This document shows, one piece after another, positions 17,201 through 25,041 of a stretch of DNA of 64,000 nucleotides. Location of the stretch: positions 62,001-126,000 of the forward strand of contig JAYFRL010000003.1 in NCBI GenBank assembly GCA_034925905.1. The letters are read 5' to 3'. Positions within the stretch are counted from its first letter, which is position 1, and every line of letters begins with the position of its first letter. The position numbers and the translations under genes were made by a program. The notes beneath the pieces were generated by a model. It had not been told where the DNA came from. It worked only from the letters and a program-made list of their open reading frames with translations, and ran no database searches. The stretch is from JAYFRL01 sp034925905 (GTDB lineage Bacteria > Bacillota > Clostridia > Lachnospirales > Anaerotignaceae).

Positions 17201-18226
17201 CGAGGCGTCTCCTATTTTGCCATAAGCATAAACATACTCATCGCTTAGTAGCATGGCTGATATCTGTGTGTAGCCCGTCCCGCTTCCAAGCGAGGATATA
17301 TCAACTACCGCCGTATCGCCCTGGGGAATTGTTGTATCGTCCATGCTAGCGGCAAAAGAATTATTACCGTCCGATAGGGTAAACTTCCAGTCGGAATCGT
17401 TATACCGCTCGGTCTGGATTAAATCCTGGCTATTGTCAAAATCTGCGGCTGTGGAAAAAAGTACGGAAGAAGAATTAAAATTGAAAGCGGGGCGATTATT
17501 CAGATATAATTCGCTATATTCGCTTCCAACAACACCCAGGCTGTTAACCTGTCCCACATAATACTCGTATATCGGTATTTCGGAGTCAAGATTAACCCTT
17601 ACCGCTTCTCCGCTCGACCTAAGCCACCATGAAACAGTAGAACTGCTAGAGCTTCCGGTGTTGGCAATTCTGTCATCGTCTTCTTCGTGCCATTCGTCAA
17701 ATCCGTAGTCGCTTCGTGTAGCTTCATATGCGGAAAGAAGAAAGAGGATATCATCGTCCAGTTGAGAAGCATTTAAGTAAGGCGAATCTGATGAACCGCC
17801 CACATCTTGATCCAGTGTGGTTGAGGTTTTCAAAATCTCGGGTTTTTCCTTTTCATCAAATAGGCTGTTATAAAGATCCTGGAATTCGCTTTTGATATCA
17901 CTTTCATTCCAGTTATAGTCAGCTCCAAATCTTGAAGAGGTTCCCATCGTATATTTTGACAGCAGAAATACAGCGTCTGACGAATCAACGGTTTCATCAT
18001 CCTGATCCTCGTAGGTTCCGTCATTTCCATCTGAATCCGCCAGCACAAGCCATTCTATGGGACTTGAGCCGTATTTTCCAAAATATATACTATTTTGCTG
18101 TTCTCCGTTAATACCGCGGATTCCAAGCATGACGTTGTTTATGCGGACGCCGGCTCGTGCCGTGACTGGGAGCAGGGTAATTACCATGCTCAAAACAAGC
18201 AGCACACTCAAAATTCTCTTCTTCAT
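14243..18226 (-). CDS. SLH-A: large SLH-anchored surface protein with DUF6273, Ig-like and GLUG-like regions
   Basis: This 1327-residue exported protein has a signal peptide (residues 1-25, cleavage after ARA), a DUF6273-like domain (about 40-270, with SWWLRSSG near 200), a second related domain (about 395-540), an Ig-like domain (about 545-640), a GLUG-like repeat region (about 660-900, FEGNFNGNMHEISSL and GLFGFVENSLLENLII), a linker domain shared with SLH-B (about 960-1130), and three SLH motifs (about 1145-1327) that would bind secondary cell-wall polymer. It starts within the 4-nt overlap (ATGA) with the upstream zinc-ribbon gene. The role is unknown; adhesion or surface structure is a guess. 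Confidence 0.85.
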   Translation of the reverse strand: MKKRILSVLLVLSMVITLLPVTARAGVRINNVMLGIRGINGEQQNSIYFGKYGSSPIEWLVLADSDGNDGTYEDQDDETVDSSDAVFLLSKYTMGTSSRFGADYNWNESDIKSEFQDLYNSLFDEKEKPEILKTSTTLDQDVGGSSDSPYLNASQLDDDILFLLSAYEATRSDYGFDEWHEEDDDRIANTGSSSSSTVSWWLRSSGEAVRVNLDSEIPIYEYYVGQVNSLGVVGSEYSELYLNNRPAFNFNSSSVLFSTAADFDNSQDLIQTERYNDSDWKFTLSDGNNSFAASMDDTTIPQGDTAVVDISSLGSGTGYTQISAMLLSDEYVYAYGKIGDASEGEISFAIPADFISGDYTLRLFAEDVNGAYFTDYASNVVDVPISITEVYSEYSIGSRIKLTDESIWIVLEDSGAEYERFTLVKDGFLSEPYTRVEADTAISTYQDDARQTFEDDAATAGLVSIADIEILSDLGVTLRSSNYYWFADYLNGPGYVANSYMVGSGTSFIGSYSPEYAANIRKNVRPVLTVLKSAFLAIEPVITSQPETLDLLRLDGEQAVFSVAATGTNLTYQWQVNGSSGWSDLGGETENTLTLDSNDGNYENGKTFRCAVYSSDWGETIYSDEADLAELDWQRYGEAYAQPGTDYIISADESVITIQTAAGFGWIASQVNNDIDNFAEKTVELRSDLDLSDRMWIPIGNYNPFEGNFNGNMHEISSLAINFSGNAVGLFGFVENSLLENLIITDGTLEALGDDTDETYNNWLGVLCGYSLNSTIRNIGVGAVNVSSAVNNDEFLTGGIVGCIGSENPYDCVYNSYSRAILSGGENAAIGGIIGSLANDSVENCYFAGSITSVTEFQGTIVGYADNGIINSCYWLDTLNINAMYDAYGSVDENCASKTTEQMKESAFAALLNSWVTVENTTAGSDVYKTWFISNSKNSGYPGFIWVDQTSSDDDSYTYGRTIAVTELSSDVFNDIEGSGRAKADMANAFSSSVEVKITDTDEKASSFGFGDGDNVYPFDISLYIQGTNIKTQPNNGYSVTIYLPIPDGLLDSKDKLFVVHKSDNGEAAVLDSWFEQINGIWYIVFEAAEFSPYALVVNNYEPAGLPYYIGSDGNEVFIGFAANGKYIAPSGTTVFFKENPKNFTDISGHWAMDYISFVTEREIFAGTGSNRFSPDTGMTRAMFAAIIGRMYERSYGEIIISDAHAFIDCNYDDYYGKYVDWAAENNIIGGYGNGSFGPDDLVTREQMTAILYRFADFLGALPSDMDTVLNYPDADSISHYAKNAVLYCQTTNIISGRDGGTFAPQETATRAEVAAIIEQFVESIMA

Positions 18227-18522
18227 TTTTCTTTACCTCCAATAGTTGCTTTTCTAAGAAGTCTTTTCTCCTCTTTGGAAGAGCGGCGTTTTTCTGTCCG
18301 TATCGCGATTTTTTCCCGCAGGCATATGGGACATCCAGACTTTCCCCGGGCGCGGGAAGAAAGCTGCGTTTGCCATGAGTGGCCTTTTTCACATTTCCAC
18401 CATACCCGAACCGTATTGGTGCTTCCAATGTCTGCCGGCGTTAGGGGCGCGTTTTTTTCCGTGTCCCATTGTTCAAGCAAATACTCTTTGCCATGCTTTA
18501 CGCAATAACTGTAAAAGCTCAA
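18223..18522 (-). CDS. Zinc-ribbon (DUF4379-type) protein coupled to SLH-A
   Basis: The 99-residue protein contains one treble-clef-like domain: EQWDTEKNAPLTPADIG, VWWKCEKGHSWQT, and GCPICLREK, giving the C..H..CPxC metal site of DUF4379. The C-terminal 25 residues are very basic, suggesting nucleic-acid contact (inference). Translation begins at TTG 18522 behind AGGAAGG. Its stop overlaps the SLH-A start by 4 nt. Why a cytoplasmic zinc protein is coupled to a secreted surface protein is unclear. Confidence 0.7.
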   Translation of the reverse strand: MSFYSYCVKHGKEYLLEQWDTEKNAPLTPADIGSTNTVRVWWKCEKGHSWQTQLSSRARGKSGCPICLREKIAIRTEKRRSSKEEKRLLRKATIGGKEK

Positions 18523-18659
18523 TATCTTCGCCTTCCTTTCCTGGATGGTCTTGTTTTCAAAGCATTTTTATGTTATTCTCAGTATAAACCTCGCCTTAAC
18601 GCGAGAGTCAATATTATATTAAAAATATTTTAGGCTATTTTGAAAGAGAGGGGCATATT

Positions 18660-19472
18660 ATGCTAAAGCCGGAAGGTTTGTTTTACATCCATGAAATTGC
18701 TGTCGCCTGTGGCGTGAGCATCAATGCTTTGAGGTTTTATGAAGCAAAAGGACTTCTAAGGCCGGAATATACGAGCCCTGATTCAGGTTACCGCTATTAT
18801 AGCCGCAAAAATCTGCTCCGCCTGCGTATGATGCTAAGGCTTAAGAATGCAGGTCTTTCTCTGGAAGAGATAAAAAGCTATTTTGGCGGAAATATGGATA
18901 TAAGCAAAAAAATATCGGAGTTGGAGATCCAACGCGAAAATATAAGCAACACAATTGAAGACCTTGAAATCCGAAGAACGCCGCTTGGAGACTTGACCGT
19001 TCGTGAAATCAATCTGCCGGAGCGATGGTGTCTTTGCCGGACGATCAGAGCAAGGGACGGAGAGCATGCGATCACGGAAATCAGCAAGTTTTATGATGAG
19101 TTGATTCACAGAGGAATTTTAATAAGTAAATCCTGGCAGGAGTTCTGTGAATATCCGGATAGTGGACTCTTGGAGGGGAAATTTGAAGTGACGGATTTTA
19201 TTGTAACCGCTTGTATACCGGTGGATAAAAACAACGTACCGCTGGAAGCAGTTCGCTATCCTTCCGGTGATGCTGTCGCCGTTAATTACAGAGGCTACTA
19301 TTATGAGCTGTATAAGGCTTATGAGGCATTGCACAGGTATATCAAGTCGTGCGGTTATATCCCTTCCGCTCACCCGCAGGAGATTTATCTGGAAATTGAC
19401 GCGGAAGGCTCTATGCGTCTGGACGATCCAGACTATATTACCCGTGTGATCATCCCGGTGAAAAAACAATAG
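18660..19472 (+). CDS. MerR-family regulator with effector-binding C-terminus
   Basis: The 270-residue protein has a MerR winged helix (residues 8-75: YIHEIAVACGVSINALRFYE and GYRYYSRKNLLRLRMMLRLK), a coiled-coil dimer helix (80-110), and a GyrI/BmrR-like effector-binding domain (about 115-268) with alternating strands and an acidic-aromatic end. Relatives sense lipophilic or cationic drugs. It is divergent from the zinc-ribbon/SLH-A genes across 137 bp and could control them. GAGAGGGG precedes ATG 18660. Confidence 0.85.
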   Translation: MLKPEGLFYIHEIAVACGVSINALRFYEAKGLLRPEYTSPDSGYRYYSRKNLLRLRMMLRLKNAGLSLEEIKSYFGGNMDISKKISELEIQRENISNTIEDLEIRRTPLGDLTVREINLPERWCLCRTIRARDGEHAITEISKFYDELIHRGILISKSWQEFCEYPDSGLLEGKFEVTDFIVTACIPVDKNNVPLEAVRYPSGDAVAVNYRGYYYELYKAYEALHRYIKSCGYIPSAHPQEIYLEIDAEGSMRLDDPDYITRVIIPVKKQ

Positions 19473-19540
19473 AATGCGGGTGTTCTTATAAAAAAAGCGA
19501 GTATGCGTGAAGAAATAAAAAAAACATGAGAAAAAGAAAT

Positions 19541-19566
19541 CAGAGCCGTTAAGTTCGACGGCTCTG
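19541..19566 (-). repeat. Hairpin repeat family, copy B (terminator-like)
   Basis: CAGAGCCGT, 8 nt, ACGGCTCTG. It lies just past the anti-sigma gene on the minus strand, followed there by ATTTCTTTTTCTC, a fair terminator. The GAAAAAGAAA flank is shared with copies A and C. Confidence 0.65.
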
Positions 19567-19635
19567 GTGGTGTCTCAATTTTCCAATTTAGATACATGCT
19601 TTAATTGCGCAAAATCCTCATAGTAGGATGAAGTT

Positions 19636-20325
19636 TTATTTATTTTGTATAAACATCTTTTCCAGTTCTTTGCTTGCAGCAGGCAACTCTTTGCCTTTTT
19701 CCCAAATTAAAATGCCATCATCTTTAGGACCCACATAACAGGAAGTAATTACAATTCCATCTCCGTAGGCTTGTTGATATGCGTTGTTTTCTGCCACATC
19801 TATTATATAATAATTATTATATAGACCGCTTTCCATGGTCCGATTACCTTCAATTACGGAACGATAAGGAGTCTGATAATAACTTCCGTCCTTATTTGTG
19901 GTAAATTTAACAAAATGCAAGTCTTGATCATCATTTACATTAAGATGGTACACTATTCTGCCGTCCGAAAGCCGACAAACATCAGAAACCTCAAGCAATT
20001 TGGAAGATACAGGGATGATTTTCCACTGTGTCAGGCACAGAAACCCTCCAAACAAAAAAGCGCAGATAGCTAAAGCAATTGCTGTACCTTTTATAAACGC
20101 TTTCAACTTGTCTTTTTTCCAAGCTGCTGCTATCGTTTTAATCGGTTTTGCCTCATCTGGTTTAATCTGCGGATAATCAAATTCTCTGCTGATTCTGTTT
20201 AGTTCTTCCTTGCAGGCTGCACATTCGCCAATATGTTCTTCGACTAAAGCCCGGGTTTCCTTGCTGCATACATCATCATGATATAGCGGTAAAAGGTCTT
20301 TTATTATTTGACATGGTATTTTCAT
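19636..20325 (-). CDS. Zinc-finger anti-sigma factor, membrane-bound
   Basis: This 229-residue protein begins with an anti-sigma zinc finger: the HxxxCxxC motif is His31, Cys35, Cys38 (EEHIGECAACKEEL), which clamps ECF sigma factors. One membrane helix follows (about 76-97, AIALAICAFLFGGFLCLTQW) and then an extracellular domain (about 100-229). Its start overlaps the sigma gene's stop by 4 nt (ATGA). It would hold the sigma factor at the membrane until an external signal arrives. The outer domain is not recognised. Confidence 0.85.
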   Translation of the reverse strand: MKIPCQIIKDLLPLYHDDVCSKETRALVEEHIGECAACKEELNRISREFDYPQIKPDEAKPIKTIAAAWKKDKLKAFIKGTAIALAICAFLFGGFLCLTQWKIIPVSSKLLEVSDVCRLSDGRIVYHLNVNDDQDLHFVKFTTNKDGSYYQTPYRSVIEGNRTMESGLYNNYYIIDVAENNAYQQAYGDGIVITSCYVGPKDDGILIWEKGKELPAASKELEKMFIQNK

Positions 20326-20798
20326 GATAAATCCTCCTTGAGTTTCAATTTAGCGCGGTGAAAGGTGACTCTTGCCCAGCTTTCCGTTTTCCCAAAAAGT
20401 TCTCCGATTTGCGAAAATGACAATTCACCAAATATTCTCAGAGTAAACACTTCTTTATAAGGTTCTTCTAATATATGAAGCAGTTTATGTATTTCAAAGG
20501 CTGACACATTATTTATTAGTTTTTGCTCGGAACCTTCTGTATCGGGCGTTTCTTCAGTAATGCTGTTAGAAAAATGTTTTTTCTCTTTTTCACAGAAAGA
20601 AAAGTATGTGTTTTTGGCAATCTGGCACAGCCATACTCTCAGCTTGCATTTGCCGTTAAAGCTGTCAATGCTTTTTAATGCTTTAAAAAAGGTTTCCTGT
20701 GTTATATCCTCTGCAATAGCTTTGTTTTTGCATAGAGATAATGCGTACTTATAGACATCCTTAAAATATTGGGTGTATATGTCATTAAAATCAGTCAC
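20322..20798 (-). CDS. ECF-type RNA polymerase sigma factor
   Basis: The 158-residue protein has sigma region 2 (FKDVYKYALSLCKNKAIAED, ITQETFFKALKS, near residues 12-50) and region 4 (LHILEEPYKEVFTLRIFGEL, SFSQIGELFGKTESWARVTFHRAKLKLKE, near 105-155) and no region 3. It starts at GTG 20798 after GAGGTGAGAAC. Paired with the following anti-sigma gene it is released to switch on a small regulon, possibly the surface genes near it (inference). Confidence 0.9.
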   Translation of the reverse strand: MTDFNDIYTQYFKDVYKYALSLCKNKAIAEDITQETFFKALKSIDSFNGKCKLRVWLCQIAKNTYFSFCEKEKKHFSNSITEETPDTEGSEQKLINNVSAFEIHKLLHILEEPYKEVFTLRIFGELSFSQIGELFGKTESWARVTFHRAKLKLKEDLS

Positions 20799-21050
20799 GT
20801 TCTCACCTCGCTTTCATATATAAGACTGTCTAAAATCGAATCCGTTACAAACCTTTATGAAAATTTAAGAGTACCGTTTTGGCACTCTTGCAGAAGGGGA
20901 TACTCATAATCTTAACCAAATTATACCATTTAAAAATAAGTAAAGCTACATTCAGGTCAAATCCTGGTATGTAGCTTTACTTTTGTGTTTTCTTTCCAAA
21001 GTCAATGGTTTTTGCTTTTACACTGAAAAGCCAGTATATTCGAACCTGCG
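20799..21050. other. Intergenic region between sigma factor and response regulator genes
   Basis: It contains the sigma operon's upstream region and the terminator of the kinase/response-regulator operon (20941-20979). No gene was seen. Confidence 0.5.
20941..20979 (-). terminator. Terminator of the kinase/response-regulator operon
   Basis: TAAAGCTACAT and ATGTAGCTTTA are exact complements with an inner CAGG/CCTG stem; on the minus strand a T-rich stretch follows. Confidence 0.75.
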
Positions 21051-22166
21051 TCATCCGCGCTTTTTCTGATCTGTAACTTCTGCCGGGAATTGCTCAGACG
21101 GCGCTATCCCAAGCTCTTCCATCAGTATTTTTTCAAATTCTCGGTAAGTTTTTATTGCAGAAGAATGATCGCCCTTCTGGAGCTTTATATTGACAATGCG
21201 CATGACGGTTTCTTCGTCGCAAGGGTCATACATAAGCACTTTTTCCAAAACATCGAGAGCCTTGTCCATGAATCCATGGGTGCAATATACATCAGACAGA
21301 CAATGCTGGATTTTTTTGAAACTGCCTTCCAACTGGATTCTTCTACCGACAGCCCAATCATATGGCTTGCCTTCAAGGTATTCGCCGGAATATAAATTAG
21401 AAAGTTCATTTAGCCTCGTGGTTTCAAGTGAAGATATCGAACGAACCTCCGGCATAAAGCGGAACAGGTCACAATCGATCAACTTGATATTGATCTTGTA
21501 GCCATCAAACTCACGTACCAGAATGTCCGAAAACCCCTTTTCCGCTAATGCGGATCGCAAATATGTACAGGTGACACGAAACAGGTTGGCGGATCTTTCC
21601 GGTTCAAGCTCCGGCCAAAGTATATCAATAAGATATTCCTTTGGTTTAACTTTGCCCTGATAATGGATAAGCAGAGCGAAAAGCTCCTCTGCCTTGGTTG
21701 TTTTCCATCGAATTACCGATGCGTTCTCATCTTCCGTATAAACCGAAAATCGACCGAAGCATTTAACGTAAAGAAGATTTTTTGAGCCTTTTTCCGGTCG
21801 TTGCCTATATCTGCGGCTTAAAAGATCAACCTGTTCTGTGAATTCTTCGCTGTCAAGAGGTTTTAACAGATAACCGATGGCATGAGCCCTGAAGGCGTCA
21901 AGCGCGTATTGATTATAAGCGGTAACAAATACGATTCTGATATACGGGTCAATTTCCATGAGTCTTTCGGCAAGTTCAAGACCGTTCATTTCCGGCATTT
22001 CTACATCCAGAAACGCTATATCTACAAGATGCTCTTTAATAAAAGCAATAGCGTCCTCCTCATATAGGAATTTCCCATCAATTATTATCCTCGAATCTTT
22101 CAAAGCGATGCGCTCAAAGCGGTTCAGGGCGGCGTTTTCGTCGTCAACCACAATGGCATGAAACAT
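21051..22166 (-). CDS. Response regulator with BTAD (SARP-like) output domain
   Basis: This 371-residue cytoplasmic protein has a receiver domain (1-120) with acidic pocket DDE (residues 8-10), phosphoacceptor Asp54 (FLDVEMP), Thr82 and Lys102 (LLKPLD). A winged-helix segment (about 130-225: KCFGRFSVYTEDE, RWKTTKAEELFALLI) and a bacterial transcriptional activator (BTAD) TPR-like domain (about 240-368) follow, as in SARP-type regulators. I take ATG 22166, with GAGAGG in the kinase 3' end, one base after the kinase stop. It is the partner of the histidine kinase upstream. Confidence 0.85.
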   Translation of the reverse strand: MFHAIVVDDENAALNRFERIALKDSRIIIDGKFLYEEDAIAFIKEHLVDIAFLDVEMPEMNGLELAERLMEIDPYIRIVFVTAYNQYALDAFRAHAIGYLLKPLDSEEFTEQVDLLSRRYRQRPEKGSKNLLYVKCFGRFSVYTEDENASVIRWKTTKAEELFALLIHYQGKVKPKEYLIDILWPELEPERSANLFRVTCTYLRSALAEKGFSDILVREFDGYKINIKLIDCDLFRFMPEVRSISSLETTRLNELSNLYSGEYLEGKPYDWAVGRRIQLEGSFKKIQHCLSDVYCTHGFMDKALDVLEKVLMYDPCDEETVMRIVNIKLQKGDHSSAIKTYREFEKILMEELGIAPSEQFPAEVTDQKKRG

Positions 22167-22167
22167 G

Positions 22168-24039
22168 TCAATCATCCTCTCTATAGGGAATCTGAAAGCT
22201 GACACTTGTCCCGGTGCCAGTTTCGCTTTTGATGCTTAATCCTTGTCCGTATAGCCGAATCAGACGCATATTAATATTGTATAGCCCGATACTTACGCTT
22301 CCGTTCGGTAAAACCGCAAGATTTTTAACTGCGTCATCGGGGATCCCTACGCCGTTGTCTTCAACGGTAAATACCATACCGTTATCATGCTGCTTTACGA
22401 AAACAATAACGCGTCCGCCTTCTCTTTTTTTGCGAAGGCCATGTTTGATTGCGTTTTCCACGAGCGGCTGTAAGGTCAGTGGTGGTATTTGTATTGAGGG
22501 AAGAGGGTCCGGTATGTCATAGACTATTTCGATGTTTTCGAAGCGAGCCTGCTCAATAGAGGTATACGCCCGTACCAGCTCCAATTCCTTTTTCAGCGGG
22601 ACAATACCGCTGAGATTGTCATAATCCAAAGTCTGCCTGAGATACTTGGACAGGGACATGATGAGATTACTCGCTTTGTGGGGGTCTGTTTCACAGCATT
22701 CAGCAATTGCAGACAGCGCGTTGTAAAGAAAATGGGGTTTCATCTGCGCACTCATATACGCGGTTTCCGTGTTCATAATCGTGTCAAGGGATGCCTGCAG
22801 GTCGGCAGATAAAAGCTCCGTACGCCGGAAAGTCTCCGAATACCTTTTTGACAGCAATACAACCTGGATAATAATAAAGCCAAATAAAGCTGCGGAGAGC
22901 ATGTATCGGGCAGAAAAGACATTCATATAAACCAGGCTGTCCAAGAGTGCGCCCAGAGTTAAAATCAGCATTCCCCCCAAAAAAAAGGCAGACTCTTTCT
23001 TATGGTGCTTCACTGCCTTTACCGAGACGTAACATCCAAGCACACAGGCGGCTCCAACCGTCAGCAAATAAGGGACAAAGACAGCGGAGTAAATCGTGGG
23101 TGGAAACGCAAGGACGGTAAATATATAAAGAGCGTTAAACGACAGAATGATGCGGAAGGCTGCCCGAGGCATCATATCTTTGTAAAGCCGACGTGTATAG
23201 AAGAGCATAGAAATAATAATTACTGGGATCGTCAGCATAACAAGTCTTGACCCAAGCCAAAACGGAAGCCCTGGAAATGCCTGCATCATCAATGTCGTAT
23301 TGGATAGCATATTTCGTAAAGCGACTGAAAAACAAAGGGCGGAGAGCCAGACAAGTTCCGTGCTGCCTTTTTTGAAATGGTGGAGGACCAAAAAAAAGAA
23401 GCCCATAAACAGACAGATTGAAATTAGAAAAAGGTCTACGGCAGTCCATATATTATGTTCTTTATGAATCAGCGTTGAGGTTCCCAGCCTTATGCTTTGA
23501 CCGACGCCTCCTCCATAAATAAGGTCGTTGTTTTTTACCTGCAGAACAATTTCCAGCTCCGAACCGGCGTAATAGAAGTCATAGATCTGTGGATGTAAAT
23601 AAACGGTTTGGGTTTGTGCAAAGCTGCCGCAGGCATGCAGGAGTGAGCCATTTACCCACAGCGCATAATCCGTGTAGACATTGGGAATTGAGATTCCATA
23701 AAGCCCTTTGGTTGAGTCGGTATTTGCGGCAAGCCGATATGTTGCATAGCCGTGGGGCGGCAGCTTAAGCTCCTTGTATTTTGTCCAACCGGACGGTAGC
23801 CTGTAATAACCAGTTGGTGCCTTGTCATCAAAGTCTCCCGGAGAGAGAAGCTCATTCCAATAAAATGCCCAGTCCCCATCCAACGAGATATTGCCCTGTT
23901 TTGAAAAATCCCAGGTGGAGAGCTCAAGTATTCCGCTTTTTACCGTAGGCTCCGCAAGGTCTGTGCTTTGGAGCGCGCAGCCCGGAAGAAGTAGCAGGAG
24001 CAGGGTTAAGGCAAAAATCCGCATACGTTTTTTGTCCAA
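22168..24039 (-). CDS. LytS-type sensor histidine kinase with 7TM-DISM input
   Basis: This 623-residue kinase has a lipobox-like signal (LLLPGC, residues 16-21), an extracytoplasmic galactose-binding-like domain (about 45-190, WDFSKQGNISLDGDW and the LPSGW stretch), seven hydrophobic helices (about 200-400), and a His_kinase domain: phosphoacceptor His in MKPHFLYNALSAIAE (about residue 433), N-box PLVENAIKHGL and GVGIPDDA, GTGTSV. This is the 7TMR-DISM design for sensing carbohydrates or other ligands. It starts at TTG 24039 after GAGGAGG and is co-transcribed with the response regulator. Confidence 0.87.
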   Translation of the reverse strand: MDKKRMRIFALTLLLLLLPGCALQSTDLAEPTVKSGILELSTWDFSKQGNISLDGDWAFYWNELLSPGDFDDKAPTGYYRLPSGWTKYKELKLPPHGYATYRLAANTDSTKGLYGISIPNVYTDYALWVNGSLLHACGSFAQTQTVYLHPQIYDFYYAGSELEIVLQVKNNDLIYGGGVGQSIRLGTSTLIHKEHNIWTAVDLFLISICLFMGFFFLVLHHFKKGSTELVWLSALCFSVALRNMLSNTTLMMQAFPGLPFWLGSRLVMLTIPVIIISMLFYTRRLYKDMMPRAAFRIILSFNALYIFTVLAFPPTIYSAVFVPYLLTVGAACVLGCYVSVKAVKHHKKESAFFLGGMLILTLGALLDSLVYMNVFSARYMLSAALFGFIIIQVVLLSKRYSETFRRTELLSADLQASLDTIMNTETAYMSAQMKPHFLYNALSAIAECCETDPHKASNLIMSLSKYLRQTLDYDNLSGIVPLKKELELVRAYTSIEQARFENIEIVYDIPDPLPSIQIPPLTLQPLVENAIKHGLRKKREGGRVIVFVKQHDNGMVFTVEDNGVGIPDDAVKNLAVLPNGSVSIGLYNINMRLIRLYGQGLSIKSETGTGTSVSFQIPYREDD

Positions 24040-24192
24040 AAGCGGGACCTCCTCTCAGAATTATTATCATTATTGTATCATGGACGCGGCCCAAACGACA
24101 ATATTTTTTTCATTGTCGACATAATGCTCCAAAAGTTTAATTCTTTTTTAATTCCTTCTTGGTATTCTGATTATAAACTAGGGGGTGGTGTT

Positions 24193-24582
24193 TTGTACCG
24201 GGTGTTTCTTGCGGATACGAACGGAGAAAACATACGAAAACTTGGCGGATTGCTCGAGGAGGGGCATGGAGTTGTTCCGGACATCTGGCGGGATATCCGC
24301 GGGTATCACGATTTTATTGGCAGACCGGAAGATGGAATCGTGTTGATTCGTATCAATGATTGCACCATTCCGGGGTTGGAGCTAACACAAGCGGCTGTGG
24401 CATGTGGTGCCGGTATACATGTCGTTTGGATGTCAGAAAGCAAAACTTATGCACTTGACGCATTCCGCTATGGAGTGGAGGCGTATATGCTTTTGCCGGC
24501 AACTGGAGAGGCGCTCCGGAATGCACTCAATTCGTTAAGATTTAAAGGCGGAACAGGATTCAAGCAGAAGGAGAAGATGTGA
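24193..24582 (+). CDS. Pseudo-receiver protein (no phosphoacceptor Asp)
   Basis: Starting at TTG 24193, placed after GGGGGTGGTG, this 129-residue protein keeps the receiver fold: YRVFLADTN, VLIRIND...IPGLELTQAA, IHVVWMSESKTYALDAFRYGVEAYMLLPATGEAL. It aligns with the neighbouring response regulator's receiver (YALDAFR, GLEL), but the phosphoacceptor Asp is Ile (LIR at 51-53), and the conserved Lys is Leu (MLLP). Only one of the acidic pocket residues remains (Asp8). Phosphorylation is therefore unlikely. The stop TGA is followed directly by the ATG of SLH-B. It is divergent from the kinase across about 150 bp. Confidence 0.75.
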   Translation: MYRVFLADTNGENIRKLGGLLEEGHGVVPDIWRDIRGYHDFIGRPEDGIVLIRINDCTIPGLELTQAAVACGAGIHVVWMSESKTYALDAFRYGVEAYMLLPATGEALRNALNSLRFKGGTGFKQKEKM

Positions 24583-25035
24583 ATGAGGTACAACTTGAAA
24601 AAGGTTTTAGTATTTATTTTATCGGCGGCAATGCTTTTTGCCCTGCTACCTTCGGTAACGCTGATGGCAATCCCGGTCTACACTCCGACTGTCGGCTCCG
24701 TTGTAAGGTTTGACGGTGAGGATTGGCTGTGCTTAAGCGTGAGCCCAACCGACGGCTATAAGTTGCTGAGGAGTGGAAAATACGGATCTACTAGGTTTAC
24801 ATATGACGGGATTTCTTATACCGACTCAAATAATTCGCTAAGGGCATATCTGAACGGCACTTTCTACAATGAATTCAGCGATGAACAAAAAGAGCAGATC
24901 AGGCTGGCTACGTGGAATTGCGGTTATATAGACAACGAAGGCTCTTGGACGGTAAACGATTATATTGGAGCGCTGACTTACAGTGAGTTTTATGATATAC
25001 AGGACGAGGACTGGTATGTTCAGCAAACGCATTAG
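24583..25035 (+). CDS. SLH-B N-terminal fragment, signal peptide and part of DUF6273
   Basis: The 150-codon frame gives a signal peptide (residues 1-28, VLVFILSAAMLFALLPSVTLM) and the front of a DUF6273-like domain (GSVVRFDGEDWLCLSVSP, RSGKYGSTRFTYDGISYTDS, AYLNGTFYNEFSDEQKEQI). It ends at TAG 25033-25035. The next codon in the same frame is TGG and translation then continues as SLH-B, so this is one gene cut by a nonsense codon. Its start codon abuts the pseudo-receiver stop. Without read-through it would be a short secreted fragment. Confidence 0.75.
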   Translation: MRYNLKKVLVFILSAAMLFALLPSVTLMAIPVYTPTVGSVVRFDGEDWLCLSVSPTDGYKLLRSGKYGSTRFTYDGISYTDSNNSLRAYLNGTFYNEFSDEQKEQIRLATWNCGYIDNEGSWTVNDYIGALTYSEFYDIQDEDWYVQQTH

Positions 25036-25041
25036 TGGACC

